From Bacillota bacterium (lineage in GTDB: Bacteria; Bacillota; Clostridia; Oscillospirales; QAMX01), in assembly GCA_029778935.1 (NCBI GenBank), contig JAKPBM010000138.1, positions 1 to 5,363 on the forward strand: 5,363 nt of DNA, read 5' to 3'. Numbering within the stretch: the first letter of the stretch is position 1; each line of letters begins with the position of its first letter. Positions 1-5,320 of the stretch are shown piece by piece. Below the pieces are notes generated by a model that saw only the letters and a list, made by a program, of their open reading frames with translations, ran no database searches and was not told the origin of the DNA. The position numbers and the translations under genes are program-made.

Positions 1-121
1 CGCCGTGGGCGAAGTTGATCAGGCGGATGATGCCGTAAACCATGGTATAGCCCAGGGCTATGAGGGCGTAGATGCTGCCCAGCGACAGCCCGTTCACCAC
101 CTGCTGCAAGAACTGATCCAA
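1..121 (-). CDS. livH: Branched-chain amino-acid ABC transporter permease LivH, N-terminal fragment
   Basis: Inner-membrane permease subunit of the high-affinity leucine/isoleucine/valine ABC importer, which pairs with LivM and is powered by LivG and LivF. Only the first 40 codons are present; the gene leaves the window at its left edge. The translation carries the LivH N-terminal signature: [20 protein letters not shown], then [17 protein letters not shown], closely matching what I recall of E. coli LivH ([29 protein letters not shown]). This is the first transmembrane segment and the conserved loop after it. The start is TTG at 121-119, chosen because GGAAGGAG (137-130) lies 8 bases upstream and because it gives the family's usual N-terminus. 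It lies 144 bases downstream of the binding-protein gene on the same strand, the usual livK-livHMGF order, so livM, livG and livF probably follow outside the window. A close homologue in the same family, such as a urea or amide permease, is less likely given the neighbour. Confidence 0.92.
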   Translation of the reverse strand, partial: MDQFLQQVVNGLSLGSIYALIALGYTMVYGIIRLINFAHG

Positions 122-147
122 AGTAAAAACTCCTTCCCCACCACTTG

Positions 148-183
148 TTGGTGCACCGCGGTTTGGTGCGCCACTGTTTGTGC
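148..183. repeat. Short 15-base tandem repeat upstream of livH
   Basis: TTGGTGC occurs at 148-154 and 163-169, and a shortened TTGTGC at 178-183, so the motif recurs exactly every 15 bases. The first two 15-base units (148-162 and 163-177) agree at 12 positions. The repeat lies between the long inverted repeat and the livH ribosome binding site. It may be a small replication-slippage duplication or a binding-site series; nothing in the sequence decides between these. Confidence 0.5.
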
Positions 184-184
184 C

Positions 185-234
185 ATATACGGAAGGGAGG
201 GCGATACCTATCGCCCTCCGCCTTAACCGTATAT
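185..234 (-). other. Long inverted repeat between the binding-protein gene and livH
   Basis: A perfect 11-base inverted repeat, GGAGGGCGATA (196-206) and TATCGCCCTCC (209-219), is nested in an outer one, ATATACGG (185-192) and CCGTATAT (227-234). An extra AAGG/CCTT pairing (193-196 with 221-224) is possible if the register shifts. In the liv transcript this would be a strong hairpin. Neither strand has a T-run straight after it, so it is not a standard intrinsic terminator. By analogy with other binding-protein-dependent transporters, where a hairpin after the first gene keeps the binding protein more abundant than the permease, it may protect the upstream message or weaken read-through. That role is inferred. 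Confidence 0.7.
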
Positions 235-265
235 CGGCAAAAGAACCGTTTTTCTTAACCCTTGT

Positions 266-1423
266 CTAATTCTGCGCTACGCGGACCGCCGTAGCCTGCT
301 GGCCGTTTTCCAGACCGATAACGACGATGGTCTTGATGGCGTTGTGGTTTTCGTCAATGGTGACGGAACCGGTGACGGCGGCCAGATCCTTCGTGGAAGC
401 AAGGGCATCCCGGAGAGCCGTGCCGTTGGTGGAGCCGGCGCGCTTAATAGCGTCCGCCAGGAAGTACACCATGTCGTAGCCCAAGGCGGCGAAAGCGTCA
501 GGCTCGCTGTTGTATTTGGCCTTGTAGCTCTCGATAAACTTTGTAACGGCGGGATCCTCTTCCAGCGAGGAGTAGTGGTTGGTGAAATACACGTCGTTCA
601 GAGCGGACGCGCCGGCTAAATCGACGAGCTTGGGCGAATCGAAGCCGTCGGCGCCCAGAACGGGGGCGGTGAGGCCCAGCGCGCGGGCCTGCTTGATAAT
701 CAGGCCGGCTTCTTCGTAGTAACCGGGCAGGTAGATGACGTCAAACTCCATGGCGGCGATCTTGGTCAGAATCGCGCTGAAGTCGGTGTCCTTGGCGACG
801 TAGGATTCCTCGCCAACAATCGTGCCGCCTTTTTCTGTGAAGATCTTCTTGAAGTTGGCGGCAAGACCCTTACCGTAGTCGCTGGAGCTGTCCAGGATGA
901 TGACGGCCTTGGAAGCGCCCAGTTTCTCCAGCGCGAAGTTGGCCATGGCCGCGCCCTGCACCGAGTCGGTGTAGCAGATGCGGAACACGAAGTCCTTCAG
1001 GCCCGTTTCGTCGACGGTGACGTTGTCGGCGGTGGCGGAGCCGGAGATGGAAGGAATCTTGTTCTTCTGCACCACGGGCGACTGGGACTTATATGCGCCG
1101 GAGGTGGCGGGGCCGAGGATGGCCACGACTTTGTCCTTGGTAATCAGGCGGGTGGCCAGGGTGGCCGCTTCGGCCGCGTCGGACTTGTTGTCTACCTGTA
1201 CGGGCACGAGCTTTTTGCCGTTGACGCCGCCGGCGGCGTTGATTTCTTCAATGGCGAGCATAATGCCGTTGACGGAGCTCTGGCCGTAGGAGGCTACCTG
1301 GCCGGAAAGCTCATAGTTGACGCCGATCTTGATTTCGTCGGCGGAACCGGAACCGCCGCCGCAGCCGGCCAGCAGGCCGACCATAAGGCCTAAAGCCAGA
1401 ACGAGGGCAAGCATTTTCTTCAT
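266..1423 (-). CDS. livK: Branched-chain amino-acid ABC transporter substrate-binding lipoprotein (LivJ/LivK family)
   Basis: Extracytoplasmic receptor that captures a branched-chain or related amino acid and delivers it to the LivHM permease. The 385-residue product starts with a lipoprotein signal: MKK, a hydrophobic stretch (4-18) and lipobox LAGC with Cys21 as the lipidated residue, followed by a Gly/Ser linker. The mature part is a type I periplasmic-binding fold (Peripla_BP_6). It opens with IKIGVNYELSG (31-41) and has AIEEINAAGGVNGKKL (57-72), a ligand-loop segment GPATSGA (104-110), GSATAD (128-133), DSSSDYGKGLA (178-188), YYEEAGLIIKQARALG (235-250) and GADGF (258-261). The length is normal for the family. 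AAGGTG lies 7 bases upstream of the ATG. It is followed by livH on the same strand, which supports amino-acid rather than sugar transport. Exact ligand preference cannot be read from the sequence. I see no strong promoter in the 93 bases upstream; TTACAT-N18-TAGAGT (minus strand, about 1482-1453) is a weak candidate, and read-through from the azoreductase gene is possible. Confidence 0.95.
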   Translation of the reverse strand: MKKMLALVLALGLMVGLLAGCGGGSGSADEIKIGVNYELSGQVASYGQSSVNGIMLAIEEINAAGGVNGKKLVPVQVDNKSDAAEAATLATRLITKDKVVAILGPATSGAYKSQSPVVQKNKIPSISGSATADNVTVDETGLKDFVFRICYTDSVQGAAMANFALEKLGASKAVIILDSSSDYGKGLAANFKKIFTEKGGTIVGEESYVAKDTDFSAILTKIAAMEFDVIYLPGYYEEAGLIIKQARALGLTAPVLGADGFDSPKLVDLAGASALNDVYFTNHYSSLEEDPAVTKFIESYKAKYNSEPDAFAALGYDMVYFLADAIKRAGSTNGTALRDALASTKDLAAVTGSVTIDENHNAIKTIVVIGLENGQQATAVRVAQN

Positions 1424-1479
1424 ACGTAATCACCTTTTCCTGTTTGCTTTACTCTAAGTTTGGGTTGCGTATGTATGTA

Positions 1480-1510
1480 AGGCGGATGCCGCTCAAATGG
1501 GCGGCCGCCT
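1480..1510 (-). terminator. GC-rich hairpin after the azoreductase gene, possible weak terminator
   Basis: AGGCG (1480-1484) and GCCGC (1488-1492) pair with GCGGC (1501-1505) and CGCCT (1506-1510), giving a 10-base-pair GC stem with a 3-base bulge and an 8-base loop. It begins 7 bases past the azoreductase stop codon. Downstream on the minus strand comes TACATACAT rather than a T-run, so termination would be weak at best. The hairpin could act as a 3' end stabiliser or partial terminator before the liv operon. Confidence 0.4.
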
Positions 1511-1516
1511 AAACAC

Positions 1517-2113
1517 CTAGAATCGGACGGCCAAACCTTTGGCCTTTTCAATCGCTTCGCTTACGATGCCTTCCACGTCGGCGCCGATGATGTCCAAGCC
1601 CTCGGCGGCGATGGTCTGGAAGTCGGTCAGGCCCAAAAAGCCGAGGATGGTGCGCAGATACCGGTCGCCCATCTCCCAGTCGGCCAAAAAGCCCTGGGAA
1701 TACACGCCGCCGCGGGCGGCGATGTTGACCACTTTGCCGGTGCAGAGGCCCACCGGGCCGTTTTCGGTATATTTAAAGGTAATACCGGCAAAGCATACGT
1801 AGTCGAGATAGGCCTTTAAGATGGCCGGGATGCTCAAGTTCCAGAACGGCGTGGCAAAGACGTACTTGTCGGCGTTTAAGAACTGGTAGGTGTACTTTAA
1901 AACGGGGTGATTGGGGTCCTTCGCCGCGTCGTGGCGCAGAAGCTGCAGGTCTTCTACCGTTAGAAAGCGGATGCCTTCCTTGTACAGATCCAGCGTGATG
2001 ATTTCGTCCTCGGGGTGATGCTGTTTGTAGGTTTCAATAAAAGCATCGGCTATGCGCACGGAACGGGAGGTTTCGGGCGTAGGAGTCGCTTTCACGTATA
2101 ATACGGTTGCCAT
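1517..2113 (-). CDS. azoR: FMN-dependent NADH:azoreductase / quinone reductase (AcpD/AzoR family)
   Basis: Cytoplasmic flavoprotein that uses NAD(P)H to reduce azo compounds and quinones by two-electron transfer; in bacteria it is thought to protect against quinone and thiol stress. The 198-residue product has a flavodoxin-like fold: first strand VLYVKATP (4-11) leading to the FMN phosphate loop with TSRSVRIADAF (15-25), the FMN-binding PFWN (89-92, matching PMYN of E. coli AzoR), the family hallmark GITFKYTENGPVGLCTGK (110-127) and ARGG (133-136, contacting the isoalloxazine). E. coli AzoR is about 200 residues, so this is full length. The start is ATG at 2113-2111, with AAAGGA 8 bases upstream. 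An in-frame TTG at 2227 would add 38 residues unlike the family, and that TTG is itself the first half of the promoter -35 box. The gene is divergent from the phosphohexomutase gene. The natural substrate is unknown. Confidence 0.93.
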   Translation of the reverse strand: MATVLYVKATPTPETSRSVRIADAFIETYKQHHPEDEIITLDLYKEGIRFLTVEDLQLLRHDAAKDPNHPVLKYTYQFLNADKYVFATPFWNLSIPAILKAYLDYVCFAGITFKYTENGPVGLCTGKVVNIAARGGVYSQGFLADWEMGDRYLRTILGFLGLTDFQTIAAEGLDIIGADVEGIVSEAIEKAKGLAVRF

Positions 2114-2198
2114 TATACTCGTCCTTTCGACAGGTTGTGAAGGGGAAAACAAACGGGCAGCAGAGGGAAAATTTACATACCCGTTTCTGTTAAGCAGT

Positions 2199-2227
2199 AT
2201 AATACCACTTTCTGAATAAAAATGCAA
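2199..2227 (-). promoter_or_regulatory. Sigma-A/sigma-70 type promoter of the azoreductase gene
   Basis: On the minus strand, TTGCAT (2227-2222) is followed by exactly 17 bases and TATTAT (2204-2199), a good match to the housekeeping consensus with ideal spacing. Transcription should begin near 2192, giving a leader of about 79 bases before the ATG at 2113. The leader contains an inverted repeat, AAACGGG (2151-2157) and CCCGTTT (2180-2186), which may form a hairpin or act as an operator. Confidence 0.75.
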
Positions 2228-2280
2228 GACGAAATGATAATTCTTTCAAACTGACAAATATTCGCGAGAACGGTTCACCG

Positions 2281-2319
2281 GGGCTTAGGAAAACTGCCGA
2301 GCGGACCGGCGGAAAGCCC
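2281..2319. other. Nested inverted repeat between the two divergent promoters
   Basis: GGGCTT (2281-2286) pairs with AAGCCC (2314-2319), and inside it GCCG (2296-2299) pairs with CGGC (2307-2310). It lies upstream of both divergent promoters, so neither predicted transcript contains it. There is no T-run on either strand. It may be a regulator binding region or part of an RNA made from a promoter I cannot see. No known riboswitch or small RNA family was recognised. Confidence 0.4.
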
Positions 2320-2340
2320 ATGCAAAAGGGGGAGGAAACC

Positions 2341-2369
2341 TTGTAATGCGGCCGATTTTTGCGTATAAT
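2341..2369 (+). promoter_or_regulatory. Sigma-A/sigma-70 type promoter of the phosphohexomutase gene
   Basis: TTGTAA (2341-2346), 17 bases, then a perfect TATAAT (2364-2369). Transcription should begin near 2376, leaving a leader of about 150 bases before the ATG at 2526. The upstream in-frame ATG at 2346 overlaps the -35 box, so it would not be in this transcript. Confidence 0.8.
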
Positions 2370-2375
2370 ATGGAA

Positions 2376-2525
2376 AGAAGAAAGAATAACGGGACCGGCG
2401 CGTTCCGTTTGGAAAAGCGTGTAATTATTTTAACACAGGTTCCCGCATTGACCGCATGCACCGCACACCAGGAGAATTTGCAGGAATTCCACATAGGGGC
2501 TGCATGCCCGAAGGGAGTTGTTTCG
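2376..2525 (+). promoter_or_regulatory. Long 5' leader of the phosphohexomutase gene with possible alternative hairpins
   Basis: Three pairings are visible. GCATGCA (2454-2460) pairs with TGCATGC (2501-2507). Inside that is a small bulged hairpin, GGA-AATT (2471-2478) with AATTCC (2485-2490). A competing hairpin, GGGC (2497-2500) with GCCC (2506-2509), uses the same bases as the outer right arm. The competing hairpin ends 2 bases before the ribosome binding site AAGGGAG (2511-2517), which lies 8 bases before the ATG. This could allow translational control, but the stems are short and no known riboswitch class is recognised. Confidence 0.35.
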
Positions 2526-4235
2526 ATGAGTAACGCATATTACGAGGAATACCGGCGGTGGCTTTCCGCCCCGAATCTGACCGACGACGAGCGGGCGGAG
2601 CTGTCCGCTCTGGATCATAACGAGATCAAAGAGCGGTTTTTCGCGTCTTTGTCCTTCGGAACGGGAGGGCTGAGAAGCACCATGGGCATGGGCGCGGGGC
2701 GGATGAACCGGTTTACCGTCGGGCAAGCCACGCAAGGCTTAGCCGACGCGCTGAAAGCGCAGAACAAGGCGGACAAAGGCGTCGTCATTGCCTACGACTG
2801 CCGCATCGGAAGCGAGGAGTTTGCCAGACTTTCGGCGGAAATTCTGGCCGCCAACGGCATCCCCGTGTATATTTTCGACGGCATGCGGCCAACACCCCTG
2901 CTTTCCTTCACGCTGCTTCGGCGCAAATGCGCGGCGGGCATCAACATCACCGCCAGCCACAACCCCAAGGAATACAACGGATACAAGGTCTACTCCGAAG
3001 ACGGCGCGCAGCTTTCCGACGAAAACGTGGCGCTGGTTTCGGAGAAAATCCGGGAAGTGGACCTGTTTTCCGGCGTAAAGCGCGTGGACTTTGACAAGGC
3101 CGTCGCCGACGGGAGGATTACCGTCATCGGCGACGAGGACGACGAGGCGTTTCTCCAGGCCGTCCTGTCCTGCCGGCTGCGGCCGGAAGTGACGGAAGGG
3201 AGCGCCCTTCGCATCGTATACACGCCCTTCCACGGCACGGGGGCGGCTTTTGTACCGAAAGTGCTGGAGCGGGCGGGACTGAAAAACATTTTCTGCCAGA
3301 AAGAGCAGATGCGCCCCGACGGCACGTTCCCCTCGGTCAAAAGCCCCAACCCCGAGGAAAAGGAGAGCTTCGCCCTGGCCATCGAGCTGGCCAGGGAAAA
3401 GGATGTGGATTTAATCATCGGCACCGACCCCGACGCCGACCGGGTCGGCATTGTGGTGCGGGACAAATCCGGCGAGTATGTGGCCTTGACGGGCAACCAG
3501 ACGGGGATTCTGCTGATGGACTACCTCATTCGCTCCCGGAAGGAAAAGGGCAGCATGCCTGCCAAGCCTGCCTTTGTGACGACGATTGTCTCGTCCCGCA
3601 TGGCCCAGGCCGTCTGCGACTATTACAACGTCCGGCTGGCCTATTCCTTTACGGGGTTCCGCTTCATCGCCGGCATCATGGACGAACTGGAGCGGGAAGG
3701 CTACACCACTCTGATGAGCTTTGAGGAAAGCTACGGCTATCTCATTGGCAGCCACTGCCGCGACAAGGACTCGGTGACCGCCTCGCTGCTGATTGCCGAG
3801 ATGGCCGCCTGGTATGAAAAGCAGGGCATGACCTTGTATGACGCGCTGGAAAACCTGTATCAGACCTACGGCTATTTTGTGGACGAAACCATCTCCGTCC
3901 GCATGCCCGGCACCAACGGCCTGGCCGCCATGGCCAGACTCATGGACGATTTGCGCGCTAACCCGCCGAAAGAGCTGGGCGGCTGCGCTGTTGCCGGCGT
4001 GCGGGATTATCTGACGGGCGTGTTCCGAACGGCCGGCGGGGAAGAGGCGCTGCCGCTCAAAAACTCCAACGTGCTGTCGTTTGAACTTTCCGACGGGTCG
4101 GCCTTCATCGTCCGCCCCTCAGGCACGGAGCCGAAAATCAAGTTCTATTTGCTGACGAAAAACGAAAGCAAAGAGGAAGGGCAGAAGAAAGTGGCCCGTC
4201 TGGCAGAAGAGGCCAGGGCTTTGACGAAGGCGTAA
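2526..4235 (+). CDS. pgcA: Phosphoglucomutase/phosphomannomutase (alpha-D-phosphohexomutase, PgcA-like)
   Basis: Cytoplasmic enzyme interconverting hexose 1-phosphate and hexose 6-phosphate through a bisphosphate intermediate. It feeds UDP-glucose and other nucleotide-sugar pools for cell-wall, glycolipid or polysaccharide synthesis. The 569-residue product has the four-domain layout of the family. FGTGGLR (44-50) is the N-terminal hallmark. TASHNP (142-147) carries the phosphorylated Ser144. DPDADR (301-306) is the magnesium loop with Asp301, Asp303 and Asp305. FEESYGYLIG (399-408) is the sugar-specificity loop. RPSGTEPK (530-537) is the C-terminal phosphate-binding loop. All catalytic motifs are intact, and B. 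subtilis PgcA (about 580 residues) is a close length match. The start ATG at 2526 has AAGGGAG 8 bases upstream, and MSNAYYEEYRRWL resembles the family N-terminus. An in-frame ATG at 2346 has GGGGGAGG 10 bases upstream but adds 60 unfamily-like residues and falls in the promoter. Glucose versus mannose preference cannot be settled here; the FEESYG loop favours glucose. It is transcribed alone, with its own terminator. Confidence 0.95.
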   Translation: MSNAYYEEYRRWLSAPNLTDDERAELSALDHNEIKERFFASLSFGTGGLRSTMGMGAGRMNRFTVGQATQGLADALKAQNKADKGVVIAYDCRIGSEEFARLSAEILAANGIPVYIFDGMRPTPLLSFTLLRRKCAAGINITASHNPKEYNGYKVYSEDGAQLSDENVALVSEKIREVDLFSGVKRVDFDKAVADGRITVIGDEDDEAFLQAVLSCRLRPEVTEGSALRIVYTPFHGTGAAFVPKVLERAGLKNIFCQKEQMRPDGTFPSVKSPNPEEKESFALAIELAREKDVDLIIGTDPDADRVGIVVRDKSGEYVALTGNQTGILLMDYLIRSRKEKGSMPAKPAFVTTIVSSRMAQAVCDYYNVRLAYSFTGFRFIAGIMDELEREGYTTLMSFEESYGYLIGSHCRDKDSVTASLLIAEMAAWYEKQGMTLYDALENLYQTYGYFVDETISVRMPGTNGLAAMARLMDDLRANPPKELGGCAVAGVRDYLTGVFRTAGGEEALPLKNSNVLSFELSDGSAFIVRPSGTEPKIKFYLLTKNESKEEGQKKVARLAEEARALTKA

Positions 4236-4251
4236 ATATGCATATTTTTGC

Positions 4252-4295
4252 AACCGGGGGTTTCGCCGTTTTCGGCGAAACCCCCGGTTTTCTGT
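4252..4295 (+). terminator. Strong intrinsic terminator of the phosphohexomutase gene
   Basis: A perfect 17-base-pair stem: AACCGGGGGTTTCGCCG (4252-4268), loop TTTT, and its exact complement (4273-4289), followed by TTTTCTGT (4288-4295). It begins 16 bases after the stop codon. No T-run occurs on the opposite strand, so it works for the plus strand only. It marks the end of the phosphohexomutase transcription unit. Confidence 0.92.
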
Positions 4296-4417
4296 ACGGG
4301 CAGGGGGCAAGCGGCGGCTTTGTGCAGTTGTGCGGGCAGGGAATTTCCCGTGGCTTTATCAGATTCAGTTTATGTGGGTCAGGCGCAGCAGGTGGCTTCA
4401 TAAGCTTGATCAGGCAA

Positions 4418-4691
4418 GGAACGGTTTGGATTCATGAGTTTCAGCGGATATGGAACATCCTGTGTTTTCGTCCGGTTATGCGGGTCGGGACGTTCTGCAG
4501 TGTCATTATGCAGGCGCGGGATGTTCTGGGGCTTTATTATGCTAATGCAGGACATTCTGCGGCTATATGAGGTTGCCCGGACTCGGAACAGTCTGCGGGT
4601 TCATGTGATGAATCGGGCTTGGAACAGTCTGCGGGTTCACGCGATGAATCAGGCTCGGACATTCTGCGGGTTCAGGCGGTGAATCGGGCGT
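4418..4691. repeat. Degenerate tandem repeat array, ~31-36-base units, about eight copies
   Basis: Units start at 4418, 4452, 4488, 4519, 4550, 4585, 4621 and 4657, with lengths of 34, 36, 31, 31, 35, 36, 36 and 35 bases. Each begins GGA(A/C) and goes on to a TTCTGCGG-like core, then a TTCATnnGATGAATCGGGCT-like second half. The best-conserved pair, 4585-4620 and 4621-4656, agrees at 32 of 36 positions, and the 4657 unit is close to them. Copies to the left are progressively diverged, and weaker candidates reach back to about 4300 (near 4304, 4340 and 4380). There are no unique spacers, so it is not a CRISPR array. The 36-base units read as 12-residue repeats in some frames (for example NPQTVPSP on the minus strand), but the 31-base units break any common frame and no ribosome binding site precedes them. 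I read it as a decaying non-coding minisatellite; function unknown. Confidence 0.75.
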
Positions 4692-4842
4692 GGAAGTTCT
4701 TGTTTTGGGCGTCATTTCGGTGTTAGTGCTACCGCTTTTGGGCGTGGGCTGTGCCGAGGAAGGAAGCCGTTGCGGATTGGCATGGTCAACTGGGTAAACA
4801 TGCGCCGAAGCCGGGCTTGGCAGGGGGGCTGGCATTGTATCA

Positions 4843-4862
4843 GGGGACGGGGAAGGGGCGGG
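4843..4862 (+). other. Predicted G-quadruplex motif
   Basis: Four G-runs, GGGG (4843-4846), GGGG (4849-4852), GGGG (4855-4858) and GGG (4860-4862), are separated by loops of 2, 2 and 1 bases. This fits the canonical G3+N1-7 rule with very short loops, which favour stable folding. A run of six Gs lies just upstream at 4823-4828. It lies in DNA without recognised genes, and its role is unknown. Confidence 0.65.
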
Positions 4863-5115
4863 CAAGCTTTGTTTGTCGGCAGAGTATGTTTAGGCGGGCA
4901 GCAGGGTTTGCTTTGGCGGGGCGGGGTTTGTTATGGTAGAGCGGGGAAGGCTGTATCGGCGGGCGCGTGCTGTTAGAGCGTATAGATGTACAGCCCGCAG
5001 GCCAGCCAAACGGCGACGACGGGTTTTCCATGCGGCGGCATGTTGTTCCGGGGCAAGCTGCGATAATCTGCGAGGTTGAAGGAAATCGGCGGGCAGTCTG
5101 CCGGATTTGCCTAAG

Positions 5116-5157
5116 GGCGGCGGCCCGGCAAACTGCGGGCCAAGCCGTGTTGCCGCC
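5116..5157. other. Two-tier GC-rich inverted repeat
   Basis: GGCGGC (5116-5121) pairs with GCCGCC (5152-5157). Directly inside, GGCCCG (5122-5127) pairs with CGGGCC (5136-5141), leaving an 8-base loop and a one-sided 10-base bulge (5142-5151). No T-run follows on either strand, so it is not a standard terminator. It could be a structured RNA element or a DNA foldback. Confidence 0.45.
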
Positions 5158-5249
5158 GATAAAGAGGAGACAATGCGGTTTTGCGGCGGGACGGGAAAAT
5201 ATATAAAATTTTTGTGAAACTTTAGGAATCTTTCTCACGAAAAGCGTTT

Positions 5250-5277
5250 TTGTGCCGATATATATATTAAGTATATT
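5250..5277 (+). promoter_or_regulatory. Candidate promoter for a gene beyond the right edge
   Basis: TTGTGC (5250-5255), 16 bases, then TATATT (5272-5277), in the most AT-rich part of the window. Transcription would begin near 5284 and run off the right edge. The -35 match is moderate and the spacing one base short of ideal, so this is tentative. A bulged inverted repeat, GTGAAA (5214-5219) with TTTCTCAC (5231-5238), lies just upstream and could be an operator. Confidence 0.4.
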
Positions 5278-5298
5278 CGCTTCAAAGCCGTTATGCCG

Positions 5299-5320
5299 CC
5301 GCGCGTTGCCGCGGTTTTTT
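5299..5320 (+). terminator. Short GC hairpin followed by T6
   Basis: CCGCG (5299-5303), a 6-base loop, CGCGG (5310-5314), then six Ts (5315-5320). The short all-GC stem and T-run have the form of a plus-strand intrinsic terminator. No gene was found upstream for it to end. It sits about 15 bases after the start expected from the candidate promoter, so it may instead act as an attenuator or be a chance fold. Confidence 0.45.

Larger units (their letters stand above)
4692..5249. other. Gene-poor region, G-rich on the plus strand
   Basis: No open frame here has a family-like sequence with a ribosome binding site. The plus strand is markedly richer in G than C up to about 4960. The stretch holds a G-quadruplex motif (4843-4862), an inverted repeat GGCTGTA (4949-4955) with TACAGCC (4989-4995), and a two-tier GC hairpin (5116-5157). 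The part after about 5195 is AT-rich. Confidence 0.6.

Noticed and set aside
1453..1482. Dedicated promoter for the liv operon
   Set aside because: TTACAT-N18-TAGAGT on the minus strand matches the consensus poorly, so it is not listed as a feature.
2114..2227. N-terminal extension of the azoreductase
   Set aside because: The TTG start forms the -35 box of the gene's own promoter, and the 38 added residues lie before the conserved first strand of the flavodoxin-like fold.
2346..2525. N-terminal extension of the phosphohexomutase
   Set aside because: A purine-rich GGGGGAGG precedes the ATG at 2346, but the 60 added residues do not resemble the family and the ATG overlaps a TTGTAA-N17-TATAAT promoter, so it would not be transcribed.
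2739..3755. Minus-strand frames of 100-170 residues inside the phosphohexomutase gene
   Set aside because: They are antisense shadows of a GC-rich gene whose catalytic motifs are all intact on the plus strand.
4238..4682. Plus-strand frames across the terminator and repeat array
   Set aside because: The first begins before and reads through the phosphohexomutase terminator; both are made of repeat DNA with no family resemblance and no good ribosome binding site.
4418..4691. CRISPR array
   Set aside because: The units adjoin directly with no unique spacers, vary from 31 to 36 bases and diverge along their whole length; no cas gene is nearby.
4563..4865. Minus-strand 100-residue Pro/Ser/Thr-rich frame
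   Set aside because: It is the translation of the tandem repeats and G-rich DNA in reverse. Its composition is low-complexity, it has no ribosome binding site, and the repeat length variation breaks the frame.
5173..5217. Plus-strand 14-codon frame after GAGGAG, as a leader peptide
   Set aside because: The spacing from the purine-rich site to the ATG is only 3 bases, there is no clear promoter upstream, and the peptide has no attenuation-like codon run.
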